Assembly: GCA_947380835.1 (NCBI GenBank)
Contig: CANCSL010000009.1
Coordinates: 1 to 31,774 of the forward strand
Length of the DNA: 31,774 nt
Source of the DNA: Actinomycetota bacterium
GTDB lineage: Bacteria; Actinomycetota; Actinomycetes; Nanopelagicales; Nanopelagicaceae
Reading direction: 5' to 3'
Positions 15,966 to 24,197 of this stretch are shown piece by piece. A program made the position numbers and the translations under genes. Every line of letters begins with the position of its first letter. The stretch's first letter is position 1. The notes under the pieces are model-generated. The model was given only the letters and a program-made list of their open reading frames with translations, was not told the DNA's origin and made no database searches.

Positions 15966-16760
15966 TTAACTGACTTTGCGTCGGCGTTGAACTACCTGTC
16001 CTAACAGCACGACAATGAGTGCAATAAAGAACATAGAGGAGCCGATTACGTTTGCTTGAGGTGGTAGCCCACGCTCAGCCGAGATGTACACGAACTTCGG
16101 GAAAGTATTGACGTTTCCAGAGTTGAAGTTGGTGATGATGAAGTCATCAAAGGAGAGGCTGAAAGCCAAGAGCGCAGCGCCGGCAATTCCGGGAGCAACT
16201 AACGGCAAAGTAATTCTTCGGAAAGTTTCACGCTCATCGGCATAGAGATCCATGGCCGCTTGTTCTAAGCGGGGATCCAAACTGGCAATTCGAGCTTTGA
16301 CAGTAACCACTACGAAGGAGATGCAGAACATCACGTGAGCAATAACGATGGTGAGGAAGCCAGGATTAAAGCCAAAGTTCAAGAACATCGTCAGTAGGGA
16401 GGCACCTAAGACAAGTTCAGGAGTAGCCATAGGAAGGAAGATCAACATGTTGACGATCCCCTTGCCCTTAAACGCATAACGACCCAGAGCAAATGCAATA
16501 AGCGTTCCCAGAATCGTCGCGATGAAAGTGGCAATCACGCCGATCTTCAAGGAATTACCTAAAGCATTGCAGATGTCAGGCGCGCCACACGGGTTGCGCC
16601 AGTTATTCCAGGTAAATCCGCGCCAGACCAAGTTGCTCTTGACTGAGTTATTGAACGAAAAAGCAAAGGTGTAGAGAACGGGGATGAAGAGATAGGTGAA
16701 ACCCAAGACCGCATAAATGCGAATGAGGTTACGAGAGAACCAACGCGTCGCTTTTCTCAT
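15966..16760 (-). CDS. potC: Polyamine-type ABC transporter permease PotC
   Basis: A 264-residue inner-membrane permease of the MalF/PotC (BPD_transp_1) class with about six hydrophobic segments. The cytoplasmic EAA loop that docks to the ATPase is visible as EQAAMDLYADERETFRRITLPLVAPGIAGA near 186-215. The region FSLSFDDFIITNF is characteristic of PotC/YdcV proteins. Its ATG overlaps the potB stop by 4 bp, and it precedes speB. Together with PotB, PotA and PotD it should import a polyamine or related cationic compound. Confidence 0.92.
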   Translation of the reverse strand: MRKATRWFSRNLIRIYAVLGFTYLFIPVLYTFAFSFNNSVKSNLVWRGFTWNNWRNPCGAPDICNALGNSLKIGVIATFIATILGTLIAFALGRYAFKGKGIVNMLIFLPMATPELVLGASLLTMFLNFGFNPGFLTIVIAHVMFCISFVVVTVKARIASLDPRLEQAAMDLYADERETFRRITLPLVAPGIAGAALLAFSLSFDDFIITNFNSGNVNTFPKFVYISAERGLPPQANVIGSSMFFIALIVVLLGQVVQRRRKVS

Positions 16761-17644
16761 ACCAAGTCCTCGGTTCCGGCCTTGCGAATATACAAAGTCA
16801 CGACAATCAAAATAGCCACCATCAATGTGAAGGAGAGCGCTGCTGCGGTTGGGTAATCAACAATTTGCAAATATCGAGAGTTGATGACGTTACCGATCAT
16901 CTTGGTATTGGGATTTCCCAAGATTTCGGCGTTAACGTAATCACCTGCTGCCGGAATAAATGTGAGCAATGTTCCGGCAACGACACCGGGCATAGAAAGT
17001 GGAAGGGTTACTTTGCGGAAGGTGGTTAGTGCATTGGCATACAGATCGCCCGATGCCTCCATCGTTCGTGGATCTATGCGTTCGAGGCTGGAGTACAACG
17101 GCAAGGTCATAAATGGCAAGAAGTTATAGGTAAGTCCCGCGATTACGGCAAAGGTACTCGCTGTTACATGCGAATCAGGGCTAACGATATGCAACCAAAC
17201 TAAAGCTTTAAACCCAATTCCTTGGCCGCCAAGAATCTGCTTCCAGGCAATGGTACGAAGAATAAAAGATGTAAAGAACGGCGCCACGACCAGAACCAAA
17301 AGTACGTTCTTCCATCGTCCCGATTTGAAGGCGATGGCATATGCCAATGGATAAGCAATAAGTAGGGCTGCGAAGGTAGCAATGCCTGCATAAACAAATG
17401 AGCGCACAAATTGCGTGTGGCTATTAACTAACGCATCCCAGAAGTTGGCAAAACGATAAGTCTGATCAAATTCACCAATGCCAAGACCTGGTGTTTTTGT
17501 GGAAGTGCTGACCAAAGTCAAAATTGGCAAGAGGAAGAAGAAGATCAACCAGACCATGCCTGGAAGAAGCAGGAGATAAGGCAGCAACGAACGACGTTTC
17601 GTCGATGCCTCGCCTTTCTTAGCGACTGCCTGAAGAAAAGCCAT
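16757..17644 (-). CDS. potB: Polyamine-type ABC transporter permease PotB
   Basis: A 295-residue permease with about six transmembrane segments and an N-terminal cytoplasmic stretch (about 1-20) rich in lysine and arginine. The EAA loop is MEASGDLYANALTTFRKVTLPLSMPGVVAG near 196-226, followed by TFIPAAGDYVNAEILG, a PotB-family sequence. It starts 2 nt after the potA stop and overlaps potC by 4 bp, so the two permeases are translationally coupled and form the membrane channel of the transporter. Confidence 0.92.
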   Translation of the reverse strand: MAFLQAVAKKGEASTKRRSLLPYLLLLPGMVWLIFFFLLPILTLVSTSTKTPGLGIGEFDQTYRFANFWDALVNSHTQFVRSFVYAGIATFAALLIAYPLAYAIAFKSGRWKNVLLVLVVAPFFTSFILRTIAWKQILGGQGIGFKALVWLHIVSPDSHVTASTFAVIAGLTYNFLPFMTLPLYSSLERIDPRTMEASGDLYANALTTFRKVTLPLSMPGVVAGTLLTFIPAAGDYVNAEILGNPNTKMIGNVINSRYLQIVDYPTAAALSFTLMVAILIVVTLYIRKAGTEDLV

Positions 17645-17646
17645 CT

Positions 17647-18789
17647 CTACTCTTCTTCGTCGACGTGAACTTCAGAACCAGCAGTTGCATCTTCGCGGCC
17701 ATCAAGACCGAAGGTGAAGATGGGTTCCCATGACAACGTCACGCGATCGCCTTTATCGAGCGGAGCAATGCCATCATCATTTTGTTCAAAGACCATGAGT
17801 TCTTGTCCCCATGGCATTTCGACCTGATACTGCGTGCTAACGCCGATGTAAGAAACGTCGGAGATAACTCCCCCGGGCAAGATGTTTCCGTGGGTGGATT
17901 CACCTTCGGGAAGGATGCGCAATTTCTCGGGGCGGATACCGACCAAGATGGAAGAATCTTTGGCACTAGATCGCGCGCGCGGAACGCCGATCTTCTGTCC
18001 AAAGAGATTAACAACCAATGATTCGGCACCATTTGATTCAATCGAACCTTTGATGAGGTTGGACTGGCCCAGAAAGTTGGCCACAAAAGTAGTCTTGGGA
18101 TTGTCGTAGAGATCTGCAGGTGAACCCATTTGTTCGATTCGGCCTTCGTTCATAACCGCGATGGTGTCGGCCATGGTCATGGCTTCTTCCTGATCGTGAG
18201 TAACGTGGACGAAGGTCAGACCGATTTCAGTCTGAATCCACTTGAGTTCGATCTGCATCTGACGACGCAACTTGAGATCAAGTGCACCAAGAGGTTCATC
18301 GAGCAGCAAGAGCGCTGGACGATTGACAATGGCGCGAGCTACGGCGATTCGTTGTTGCTGACCACCAGAGAGTTGGTTGGGCTTGCGCTCGGCAAGATGT
18401 GGAAGCTCGACTAGATCCAAAACCTTATCCACTTGCTCTTTTACATCTTTGATTCCGCGGCGGCGCAAACCAAACGCGACATTTTCGAAGATAGAAAGGT
18501 GTGGAAAGAGTGCGTAGTTCTGGAAGACGGTATTTACTGGACGCTTATAAGGGCGCTCGTACGTAATATCCGTTGAACCCACGTGAATGCTGCCGGCGGT
18601 AGGTTCTTCTAGCCCGGCAATCATGCGCAAAGTTGTGGTTTTGCCACAACCTGATGGCCCTAAGAGGGCAAAGAAAGATCCTTCTGGAATAACTAAATCC
18701 AGATTATCTACAGCAACAAAGTCACCAAAAGATTTGGTGAGGTTAGAGAGTTTGAGATCTCCTTTTGCGGAAGTGGAAGCGTCGCCCAC
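17647..18789 (-). CDS. potA: Polyamine-type ABC transporter ATPase PotA
   Basis: A 380-residue ATPase that powers the importer. Walker A GPSGCGKTT is at 44-52, the Q-loop NTVFQNYALFPHL near 86-98, signature LSGGQQQR at 140-147, Walker B LLLLDEPLGALD at 160-171, and the switch histidine in THDQEEAM near 197-204. A C-terminal TOBE-type regulatory domain (about 240-365) is present, as in spermidine/putrescine-specific PotA and unlike short ATPases. It starts 3 nt after the potD stop. Order potD-potA-potB-potC is unusual compared with the E. coli potABCD order but is common in actinobacteria and proteobacterial homologues. Confidence 0.94.
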   Translation of the reverse strand: MGDASTSAKGDLKLSNLTKSFGDFVAVDNLDLVIPEGSFFALLGPSGCGKTTTLRMIAGLEEPTAGSIHVGSTDITYERPYKRPVNTVFQNYALFPHLSIFENVAFGLRRRGIKDVKEQVDKVLDLVELPHLAERKPNQLSGGQQQRIAVARAIVNRPALLLLDEPLGALDLKLRRQMQIELKWIQTEIGLTFVHVTHDQEEAMTMADTIAVMNEGRIEQMGSPADLYDNPKTTFVANFLGQSNLIKGSIESNGAESLVVNLFGQKIGVPRARSSAKDSSILVGIRPEKLRILPEGESTHGNILPGGVISDVSYIGVSTQYQVEMPWGQELMVFEQNDDGIAPLDKGDRVTLSWEPIFTFGLDGREDATAGSEVHVDEEE

Positions 18790-18792
18790 TTA

Positions 18793-19971
18793 TTAGTTAC
18801 CACTTGCTTTCTGGAAAGCAGTGGCGAATTTAATCTGCTCGGCTGGCTTCAATGGACGGAAGACCTTGAGCTTCTTCCACATCGCATCGTCAGGAAAGAT
18901 TAGGGTGTTCTTTACCTGAGCTGGATTGATCTTGGCCATGGCTTCTTGAGCGCCTGCAACTGGGCAAACATAGGTGATGTAGTTGGCAACCTTGGCCGCA
19001 ACTACTGGGTCGTAGTAATAGTTAATCAAAGCTTCGGCGCCAGCCTTGTTCTTTGATGTGGTTGGAATCATCAGGTTATCGGTAGAGAAAGTTCCGCCTG
19101 ATTCTGGAATTCCGAATCCAAATTGATTTTGGTTCTGCAAATTCAACTGATTGATATCGCCCGACCAGCCAATAACGGCAGTGGCATCGCCTGAGATGAG
19201 ATCCTCTTGATACGACTGACCTTTGATCTGACGAATAAATCCGTCATGAATCATCTTGGTGACGTAGTCGACAGCGTTCATGAATTTGTCTTCGGTAAAG
19301 GGCTTGGAAACATCGGTGCCCTGCCACATCATGATCAAGCCAATGGTGTCGCGCATCTCGGAGAGAACTTCGATCTTGCCTTTGTTGGCTTTGGAGAAGA
19401 GTTGATCCAAAGTTTGAATACCCTTGGGGGTGTGCTTCTTGTTCCAGGCCAGCCCAGCAATAATTCCGGCCCATGGCAGGCTGTAGTGGCGGCCCACATC
19501 GAAGGGGCGGTTTGCTAAGAAGGGAAGTACGTTCTTCTTATTAGGGACGGCAGCGTCATCAAATTTCTGAACGAACTTGGAAGCGACCCAGCGCTCGGCC
19601 ATCCATTCGGTCATCGTGACGATGTCGTAGCCGATATCTTTCTTTAATTTTAATTGTGGCTGCACTTTGGCAGTGAAAGTGTCATTGTCATCAATGACCT
19701 CAAAATACTTTGCCGGAATCCCGGTCTTCTTAGTAAACGCTTCCAGCGTTGGGTACTTCTTTGTCTTGTTGTCGTAATCCAAGTACAGCGACCAGTTTGC
19801 CCATCGCACAGTGGCAGGAACGGCATCGGCACTTTCCGATGTAGCCATACCTAGCAGCGATGTTGCTCCGAGCCCACCTGCACCGGCAAATAACGCACGG
19901 CGAGAGAAAGCACTCGAGGCGAGTTCGGTAGCTCCTGGGGGAATGGAGAAATCTTTACTTGAGGCAGACAT
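18793..19971 (-). CDS. potD: Polyamine-type ABC transporter substrate-binding protein PotD (Tat signal)
   Basis: A 392-residue extracytoplasmic solute-binding protein. The N-terminus carries a twin-arginine motif, SRRALF with Arg24-Arg25, followed by the hydrophobic stretch FAGAGGLGATSLLG and an AxA site near residue 50 (SADA then VPA), so export by the Tat pathway with signal peptidase I cleavage is likely. No lipobox cysteine follows, unlike most binding proteins of monoderm bacteria. The mature part has VRWANWSLYLDYD, typical of the PotD/PotF family, and GWSGDINQLN further on. It is the first gene of the potD-A-B-C-speB set, with AAGGAAG before the ATG and a 153-bp upstream gap. Confidence 0.9.
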   Translation of the reverse strand: MSASSKDFSIPPGATELASSAFSRRALFAGAGGLGATSLLGMATSESADAVPATVRWANWSLYLDYDNKTKKYPTLEAFTKKTGIPAKYFEVIDDNDTFTAKVQPQLKLKKDIGYDIVTMTEWMAERWVASKFVQKFDDAAVPNKKNVLPFLANRPFDVGRHYSLPWAGIIAGLAWNKKHTPKGIQTLDQLFSKANKGKIEVLSEMRDTIGLIMMWQGTDVSKPFTEDKFMNAVDYVTKMIHDGFIRQIKGQSYQEDLISGDATAVIGWSGDINQLNLQNQNQFGFGIPESGGTFSTDNLMIPTTSKNKAGAEALINYYYDPVVAAKVANYITYVCPVAGAQEAMAKINPAQVKNTLIFPDDAMWKKLKVFRPLKPAEQIKFATAFQKASGN

Positions 19972-20061
19972 GGCAGCTTCCTTTTCTAGTCAAAAGCGGG
20001 CACTGGATGGCACTTCGGTACTACGACAATTTTCGCTTGCGGGGCAAATCCTAGACCCTGA

Positions 20062-20095
20062 AGTTTACGAAAACCGACCCAAACGAGAGTCTCGT
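20062..20095 (-). promoter_or_regulatory. Palindrome and putative promoter upstream of potD
   Basis: ACGAGA (20083-20088) and TCTCGT (20090-20095) form a perfect inverted repeat with a 1-bp centre. TAAACT on the minus strand (plus 20062-20067) could be a -10 box (TANNNT), which would put the palindrome over the -35 region and transcription start about 85 nt before the potD ATG. A repressor or activator operator for the pot operon is plausible, but it is a single copy in the window and a 12-base match can occur by chance. Confidence 0.35.
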
Positions 20096-20124
20096 GAGAT
20101 TCCCAGTTCTGATCCCGTTGGCTG

Positions 20125-21555
20125 TTAGGCGTTCAGATTGGTCATAACGTGCTTGATTCGGGTGTAATCCTCGAACCCGTAAGCCGAGAGATCTTTGCCA
20201 TAACCAGAGTGCTTAAACCCACCATGAGGCATCTCGGCCACCAATGGAATGTGGGTGTTGATCCAGACACAGCCAAAGTCAAAAGCCTTGGCCATGCGCA
20301 TGGCACGACCATGGTCGCGGGTCCAGACGCTGGAGGCCAAACCGTAGTTGACGCCGTTCGCGTATTTAACTGCTTGGGCTTCATCGGTGAACTTTTGAAC
20401 GGTAATAACTGGTCCGAAGATCTCGTTTTGAATCATCTCATCGTTCTGGACGAGGCCGGCAACGACGGTTGGCTCAAAGAAGTAGCCTGCTCGGGCGACT
20501 TTGGAGCCACCGGCAACCACGTGAGCATGGCCAGGTGTCCGCGCGATGAAGCCCGCGACGCGATCGAGTTGGTTGGCGTTATTGACCGCACCATAAAGCA
20601 CATCTTCATCTGGGGCACCGGTCGCAATATTCTTTGTGGCCTGTTCGGCAAGTAAGGCCACGAAATCATCGTATGCCGAAGCTTCGACCATGACCCGAGT
20701 TGCGGCAGTGCAATCTTGTCCAGCATTGAAAAAACCAGCGATGGCGATCGCTTCTGCGGCGGCTTCCAAATTAGCGTCAGCGAAAACGACAACAGGTGCT
20801 TTGCCGCCTAATTCGAGGTGGACCTTCTTAATATCGCGTGCCGCCGATGTGGCAACTTCCATTCCAGCTCGAACGGAGCCAGTGATGGAGACCATGGCGG
20901 GAGTGTCATGTTCCACCAGGGCACGACCAGAATCTCGATTACCGGTCACTACGTTGAAAACACCTTCAGGTAAAAACTCGGACATGACGCCTGCCATCCA
21001 CACGGTGGATGCCGGAGTTGTGTCGCTGGGCTTGAGGACCACAGCATTGCCGGCAGCAATTGCCGGTGCCCACTTCCAGACGGCCATCATCATTGGATAG
21101 TTCCAGGGCGTTACTTGAGCGCAGATGCCAATGGGTTCGCGGCGGATGAAAGAGGTCATGCCGTGCATGTATTCGCCAGCAGATTTACCTTCTAGGTTTC
21201 GAGCGGCGCCTGCAAAAAATCGAATCTGATCGATCATTGGCGGAATCTCTTCCGAGCTGGTCAGCGAGATCGGCTTGCCAGTGTTCTCTACCTCAATGGC
21301 AATGAGTTCTTCCGCACGATTTTCAAAGGCATCGGCGATCTTGAGCAGTGCCCGTTGGCGCTCTGAGGGGGTGGACTCTTTCCAGGTCTCAAAGCCTTTT
21401 TCAGCTGCCTTCATCGCCATATCAATATCGGCTGCATTGGAGATAGGCGCGGTGGCATAAGCCTGGCCAGTAGCTGGATTAATGACTTCGCTGGTCTCCC
21501 CCGATTGTGACGGAAGGTATTTGCCGTCAATAAAGTTATGGAGAGTTTTCATCAT
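20125..21555 (-). CDS. patD: Gamma-aminobutyraldehyde dehydrogenase (PatD-like)
   Basis: A 476-residue NAD(P)-dependent aldehyde dehydrogenase. Conserved parts are PWNYPMMMAVWKWAPAIAAGN (150-170), the cofactor GSVRAG loop near 226, general base Glu248 in LELGGK, and nucleophile Cys282 in GQDCTA. The segment GKPISLTSSEEIPPMIDQIRFFAGAARNLEGKSAGEYM matches the YdcW/PatD branch, which oxidises 4-aminobutanal to GABA. The related KauB enzymes oxidise 4-guanidinobutanal, so that substrate remains possible. The first ATG (21555) overlaps the rlmN stop by 4 bp; the second ATG (21552) has better spacing from AAGGAG (7 nt). It leads the polyamine gene set. Confidence 0.86.
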   Translation of the reverse strand: MMKTLHNFIDGKYLPSQSGETSEVINPATGQAYATAPISNAADIDMAMKAAEKGFETWKESTPSERQRALLKIADAFENRAEELIAIEVENTGKPISLTSSEEIPPMIDQIRFFAGAARNLEGKSAGEYMHGMTSFIRREPIGICAQVTPWNYPMMMAVWKWAPAIAAGNAVVLKPSDTTPASTVWMAGVMSEFLPEGVFNVVTGNRDSGRALVEHDTPAMVSITGSVRAGMEVATSAARDIKKVHLELGGKAPVVVFADANLEAAAEAIAIAGFFNAGQDCTAATRVMVEASAYDDFVALLAEQATKNIATGAPDEDVLYGAVNNANQLDRVAGFIARTPGHAHVVAGGSKVARAGYFFEPTVVAGLVQNDEMIQNEIFGPVITVQKFTDEAQAVKYANGVNYGLASSVWTRDHGRAMRMAKAFDFGCVWINTHIPLVAEMPHGGFKHSGYGKDLSAYGFEDYTRIKHVMTNLNA

Positions 21556-22715
21556 TGAGCTCCTTCGGTGGTTTCCGTAATTGACGATGAAGTGAAAGCA
21601 GATGCAATTTCATTGGCAGCAAGCTGTCCGCAAGCACCATCGATATCTCGGCCACGAGTATCTCGCACCGTGACTGGTACGCCGTAGCCTTCCAAGATGC
21701 GGACAAATTCGTCTTCATCTTTTTGGCGAGACGCAGTCCATTTTGATCCTGGTGTTGGGTTGAGTGGAATTAAATTGACGTGAGCATTGCGATTGCGGAG
21801 CAATCGACCTAAGAGATCAGAGCGCCAGGCCTGATCGTTGATATCGCGAATGAGTGCGTACTCGATCGAGTATCGGCGACCAGTACGGTCAGCATATTTA
21901 TCAGCCGCTTCCAAAACTTCTTTGATTTTCCAACGTGAATTAATCGGCACCAAGCTGTCGCGCAGTTCATCATCAGGAGTATGCAAGGAAACCGCAAGCG
22001 TGACTGGAATACCTTCTTCGGTTAATTTTTCAATTCCATTAACCAAACCAACGGTTGAGACCGTGATTGAACGTGCGCCAATACCTAGGCCATCAGGTTG
22101 TGGCGAAGTGATGTTTCGGACTGATCGCATAACCGCGTTGTAGTTAGCCATGGGCTCGCCCATGCCCATAAAGACCACATTAGATAATCGCGTTGGCCCG
22201 CCGGGCATATCGCCATTGGCACAGGTACGAGCAGCGGCAATAACTTGGGCAGTAATTTCTCCTGCCGTTAAATTTCGGGTCAAACCCGCTTGGCCAGTCG
22301 CGCAGAATGGGCAATTCATGCCGCAGCCGGCCTGCGAAGAGATGCAGACAGTGGTGCGATCGGAGTAGCGCATCAATACGCTTTCAACGAGAACACCATC
22401 GTGCAACTTCCACAAATCCTTGCGCGTTTTGCCGCCGTCCGCTATCGACGAACGAACCAAAGTAATGAGTTTCGGTGTGAAAGTTGTAGCAAGAACCTCG
22501 CGAAGTTCTTTAGGAATATCTGTCCAGGTTTCGGGATCGTCGTTGTAATGCGTGAATAGGTGAACGGCAACCTGCTTGGCACGAAATGCGGGAATGCCAA
22601 GCTCTACTGCTTTGGCCTTACGTTCTTCCGGCGTCCAATCTGCAAAATGAGATGGCGTCTTTACTCGAAGTTTGGGCTCATCGAATACAAGTTTAATTTC
22701 CGGGACAGTAGACAA
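21552..22715 (-). CDS. rlmN: Dual-specificity 23S rRNA/tRNA adenine C2-methyltransferase RlmN
   Basis: A 387-residue radical-SAM methyltransferase that methylates A2503 of 23S rRNA and A37 of some tRNAs. The [4Fe-4S] motif CGMNCPFC places Cys131, Cys135 and Cys138. Cys124 and Cys362 (in DGACGQL) match the two catalytic cysteines of E. coli RlmN (Cys118, Cys355) in spacing. MGMGEPMANY is the GEP motif. The start is TTG at 22715, only 8 nt after the cdsA stop, with GGTG as the sole ribosome-binding candidate; no ATG or GTG is available nearby in frame. Translation is probably coupled to cdsA. Confidence 0.95.
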   Translation of the reverse strand: MSTVPEIKLVFDEPKLRVKTPSHFADWTPEERKAKAVELGIPAFRAKQVAVHLFTHYNDDPETWTDIPKELREVLATTFTPKLITLVRSSIADGGKTRKDLWKLHDGVLVESVLMRYSDRTTVCISSQAGCGMNCPFCATGQAGLTRNLTAGEITAQVIAAARTCANGDMPGGPTRLSNVVFMGMGEPMANYNAVMRSVRNITSPQPDGLGIGARSITVSTVGLVNGIEKLTEEGIPVTLAVSLHTPDDELRDSLVPINSRWKIKEVLEAADKYADRTGRRYSIEYALIRDINDQAWRSDLLGRLLRNRNAHVNLIPLNPTPGSKWTASRQKDEDEFVRILEGYGVPVTVRDTRGRDIDGACGQLAANEIASAFTSSSITETTEGAQ

Positions 22716-22723
22716 TTAATTAA

Positions 22724-23572
22724 TCACCACTTGAAGTGTTTGATAAGTTCGAGCGCAAACCAGACGGCGGGCGCGGTAAAGAGGACAGAGTCAATGCGAT
22801 CCAAAATGCCACCATGTCCGGGCAAAATGGCGCCCATATCTTTGATGGCTAGGTCGCGTTTAACAGCAGATTCCAAGAGATCGCCCCAGGTTGAAGTGAC
22901 GACCGCCATGAGGCCAATTCCGGCGCCAATCCACCAATGGTTGTGCAGCGCGTAATGCACAACGAGTGAGGATCCAACGGTTGTCGCTAAGAAGGAGCCA
23001 ATGAGACCTTCCCAAGTTTTCTTTGGGCTGATATGAGGCGCCAAGGGATGCTTACCTAACAAGACTCCAAAAATATAAGCAAAGGTGTCGTTGCAACTGA
23101 CGAGAACTACCAAAGTCAAGATGCGAGCGGCACCATCGTCATGATGGGCAAGAAGCAGTAGAAAACCTGCGAGAAATGGAATATAGAAAATAGCAAAAGT
23201 TGCAGCAGAAGATCGCTTTAAGAAATCTTTAGAACTTCGCCATAGCAAAAAGACCAAGAGATTCGGAATTGCAATCGCCATTGCTACGGCCAAGCCAGAT
23301 ACCCGGCCATACCAAGCAGATACCAAGACTGCTGTGCCAACAACTTGCAGTGGAAGTTCGGGAAGATCAATTCCGCCGGCTCGATAGGCATGAGCGAGTT
23401 CACGAAGAGCCACCATGATGGCCGCCCAGATAAGCACACCAAAGAGAATGGGAGCAAAAGAGATAGTCCCAAAAACCAAGGCCAAGATCGTTAATGAAAC
23501 GAGAATAGATGGGATGAGTTTTCGCCCAGCCTTGCGATTAATCGCCTCGTTTATCGAATGAATATCGTCCAT
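22724..23572 (-). CDS. cdsA: Phosphatidate cytidylyltransferase CdsA
   Basis: A 282-residue integral membrane enzyme that makes CDP-diacylglycerol from phosphatidic acid and CTP, the precursor of phosphatidylglycerol, cardiolipin and phosphatidylinositol. About seven hydrophobic segments are visible. The CTP-transferase signature appears near the C-terminus as STWGDLLESAVKRDLAIKDMGAILPGHGGILDRIDS. I chose the ATG at 23572, giving MDDIHSINEAINRKAG, because it lies 4 nt after the frr stop; the longer frame from 23635 would overlap frr by 59 bp and adds unrelated residues. Order frr-cdsA-rlmN is conserved in actinobacteria. Confidence 0.94.
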   Translation of the reverse strand: MDDIHSINEAINRKAGRKLIPSILVSLTILALVFGTISFAPILFGVLIWAAIMVALRELAHAYRAGGIDLPELPLQVVGTAVLVSAWYGRVSGLAVAMAIAIPNLLVFLLWRSSKDFLKRSSAATFAIFYIPFLAGFLLLLAHHDDGAARILTLVVLVSCNDTFAYIFGVLLGKHPLAPHISPKKTWEGLIGSFLATTVGSSLVVHYALHNHWWIGAGIGLMAVVTSTWGDLLESAVKRDLAIKDMGAILPGHGGILDRIDSVLFTAPAVWFALELIKHFKW

Positions 23573-23576
23573 GGAT

Positions 23577-24140
23577 TTAAACTTCGAGAAGTTCGGCTTC
23601 CTTGTGCTTGAGCAATTCATCAATCTTTGCCACATGATCGGAGGTGGTCTTATCTAATTCCTTTTCGGCGCGAGCGACATCGTCCTTGCCAACTTCGCCA
23701 TCTTTTTCTAACTTCTCCATGGCTTCTTTGGCCGAGCGACGCACATTGCGAATTGAAATCTTGGAATCTTCAGCCTTGGAGCGCGCGACTTTGATGTATT
23801 CCTTGCGACGCTCTTCTGTCAGTTGTGGAAAATTTACGCGAATGACAGAGCCATCAGAGGCTGGGTTTACGCCAAGATCGGATTCACGAATCGCTTTTTC
23901 AATGACAGCCATAGCGCCTTTGTCATAAGGAGAAACCAAAGCCATACGCGCTTCCGGAACCTGAAAGGTAGCGAGCTGTGAGAGCGGAGTGAAAGTGCCG
24001 TAATAGTCGACCATAATTTTGGCGAACATCGAAGGGTGGGCTCGACCGGTGCGGATAGCGCCAAAATCTTCCTTGGCGACTTCTACCGCTTTGGACATCT
24101 TGGTGCTGGCATCGCTAAGCGCTGCGTTGAGATCTGACAT
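23577..24140 (-). CDS. frr: Ribosome recycling factor Frr
   Basis: A 187-residue factor that, with EF-G, splits post-termination ribosomes. The family signature is seen in AIRTGRAHPSMFAKIMVDYYGTFTPLSQLAT (about 28-58) and in PQLTEERRKEYIKVARSKAEDSKISIRNVRRSA (about 105-137). Length is exactly typical. GGGGAG precedes the ATG. It follows pyrH across 57 bp, which contain a TAGATT box but no clear promoter. Confidence 0.97.
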   Translation of the reverse strand: MSDLNAALSDASTKMSKAVEVAKEDFGAIRTGRAHPSMFAKIMVDYYGTFTPLSQLATFQVPEARMALVSPYDKGAMAVIEKAIRESDLGVNPASDGSVIRVNFPQLTEERRKEYIKVARSKAEDSKISIRNVRRSAKEAMEKLEKDGEVGKDDVARAEKELDKTTSDHVAKIDELLKHKEAELLEV

Positions 24141-24197
24141 CGTGCTCCCCTTGTACTTGGCTTTCTAATCGGCAATCTAACGACAATGCTAGCGATT

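Noticed and set aside
23573..23635. Longer N-terminus for cdsA
   Set aside because: Would overlap frr by 59 bp with residues unlike CdsA; the ATG at 23572 fits spacing and family length.
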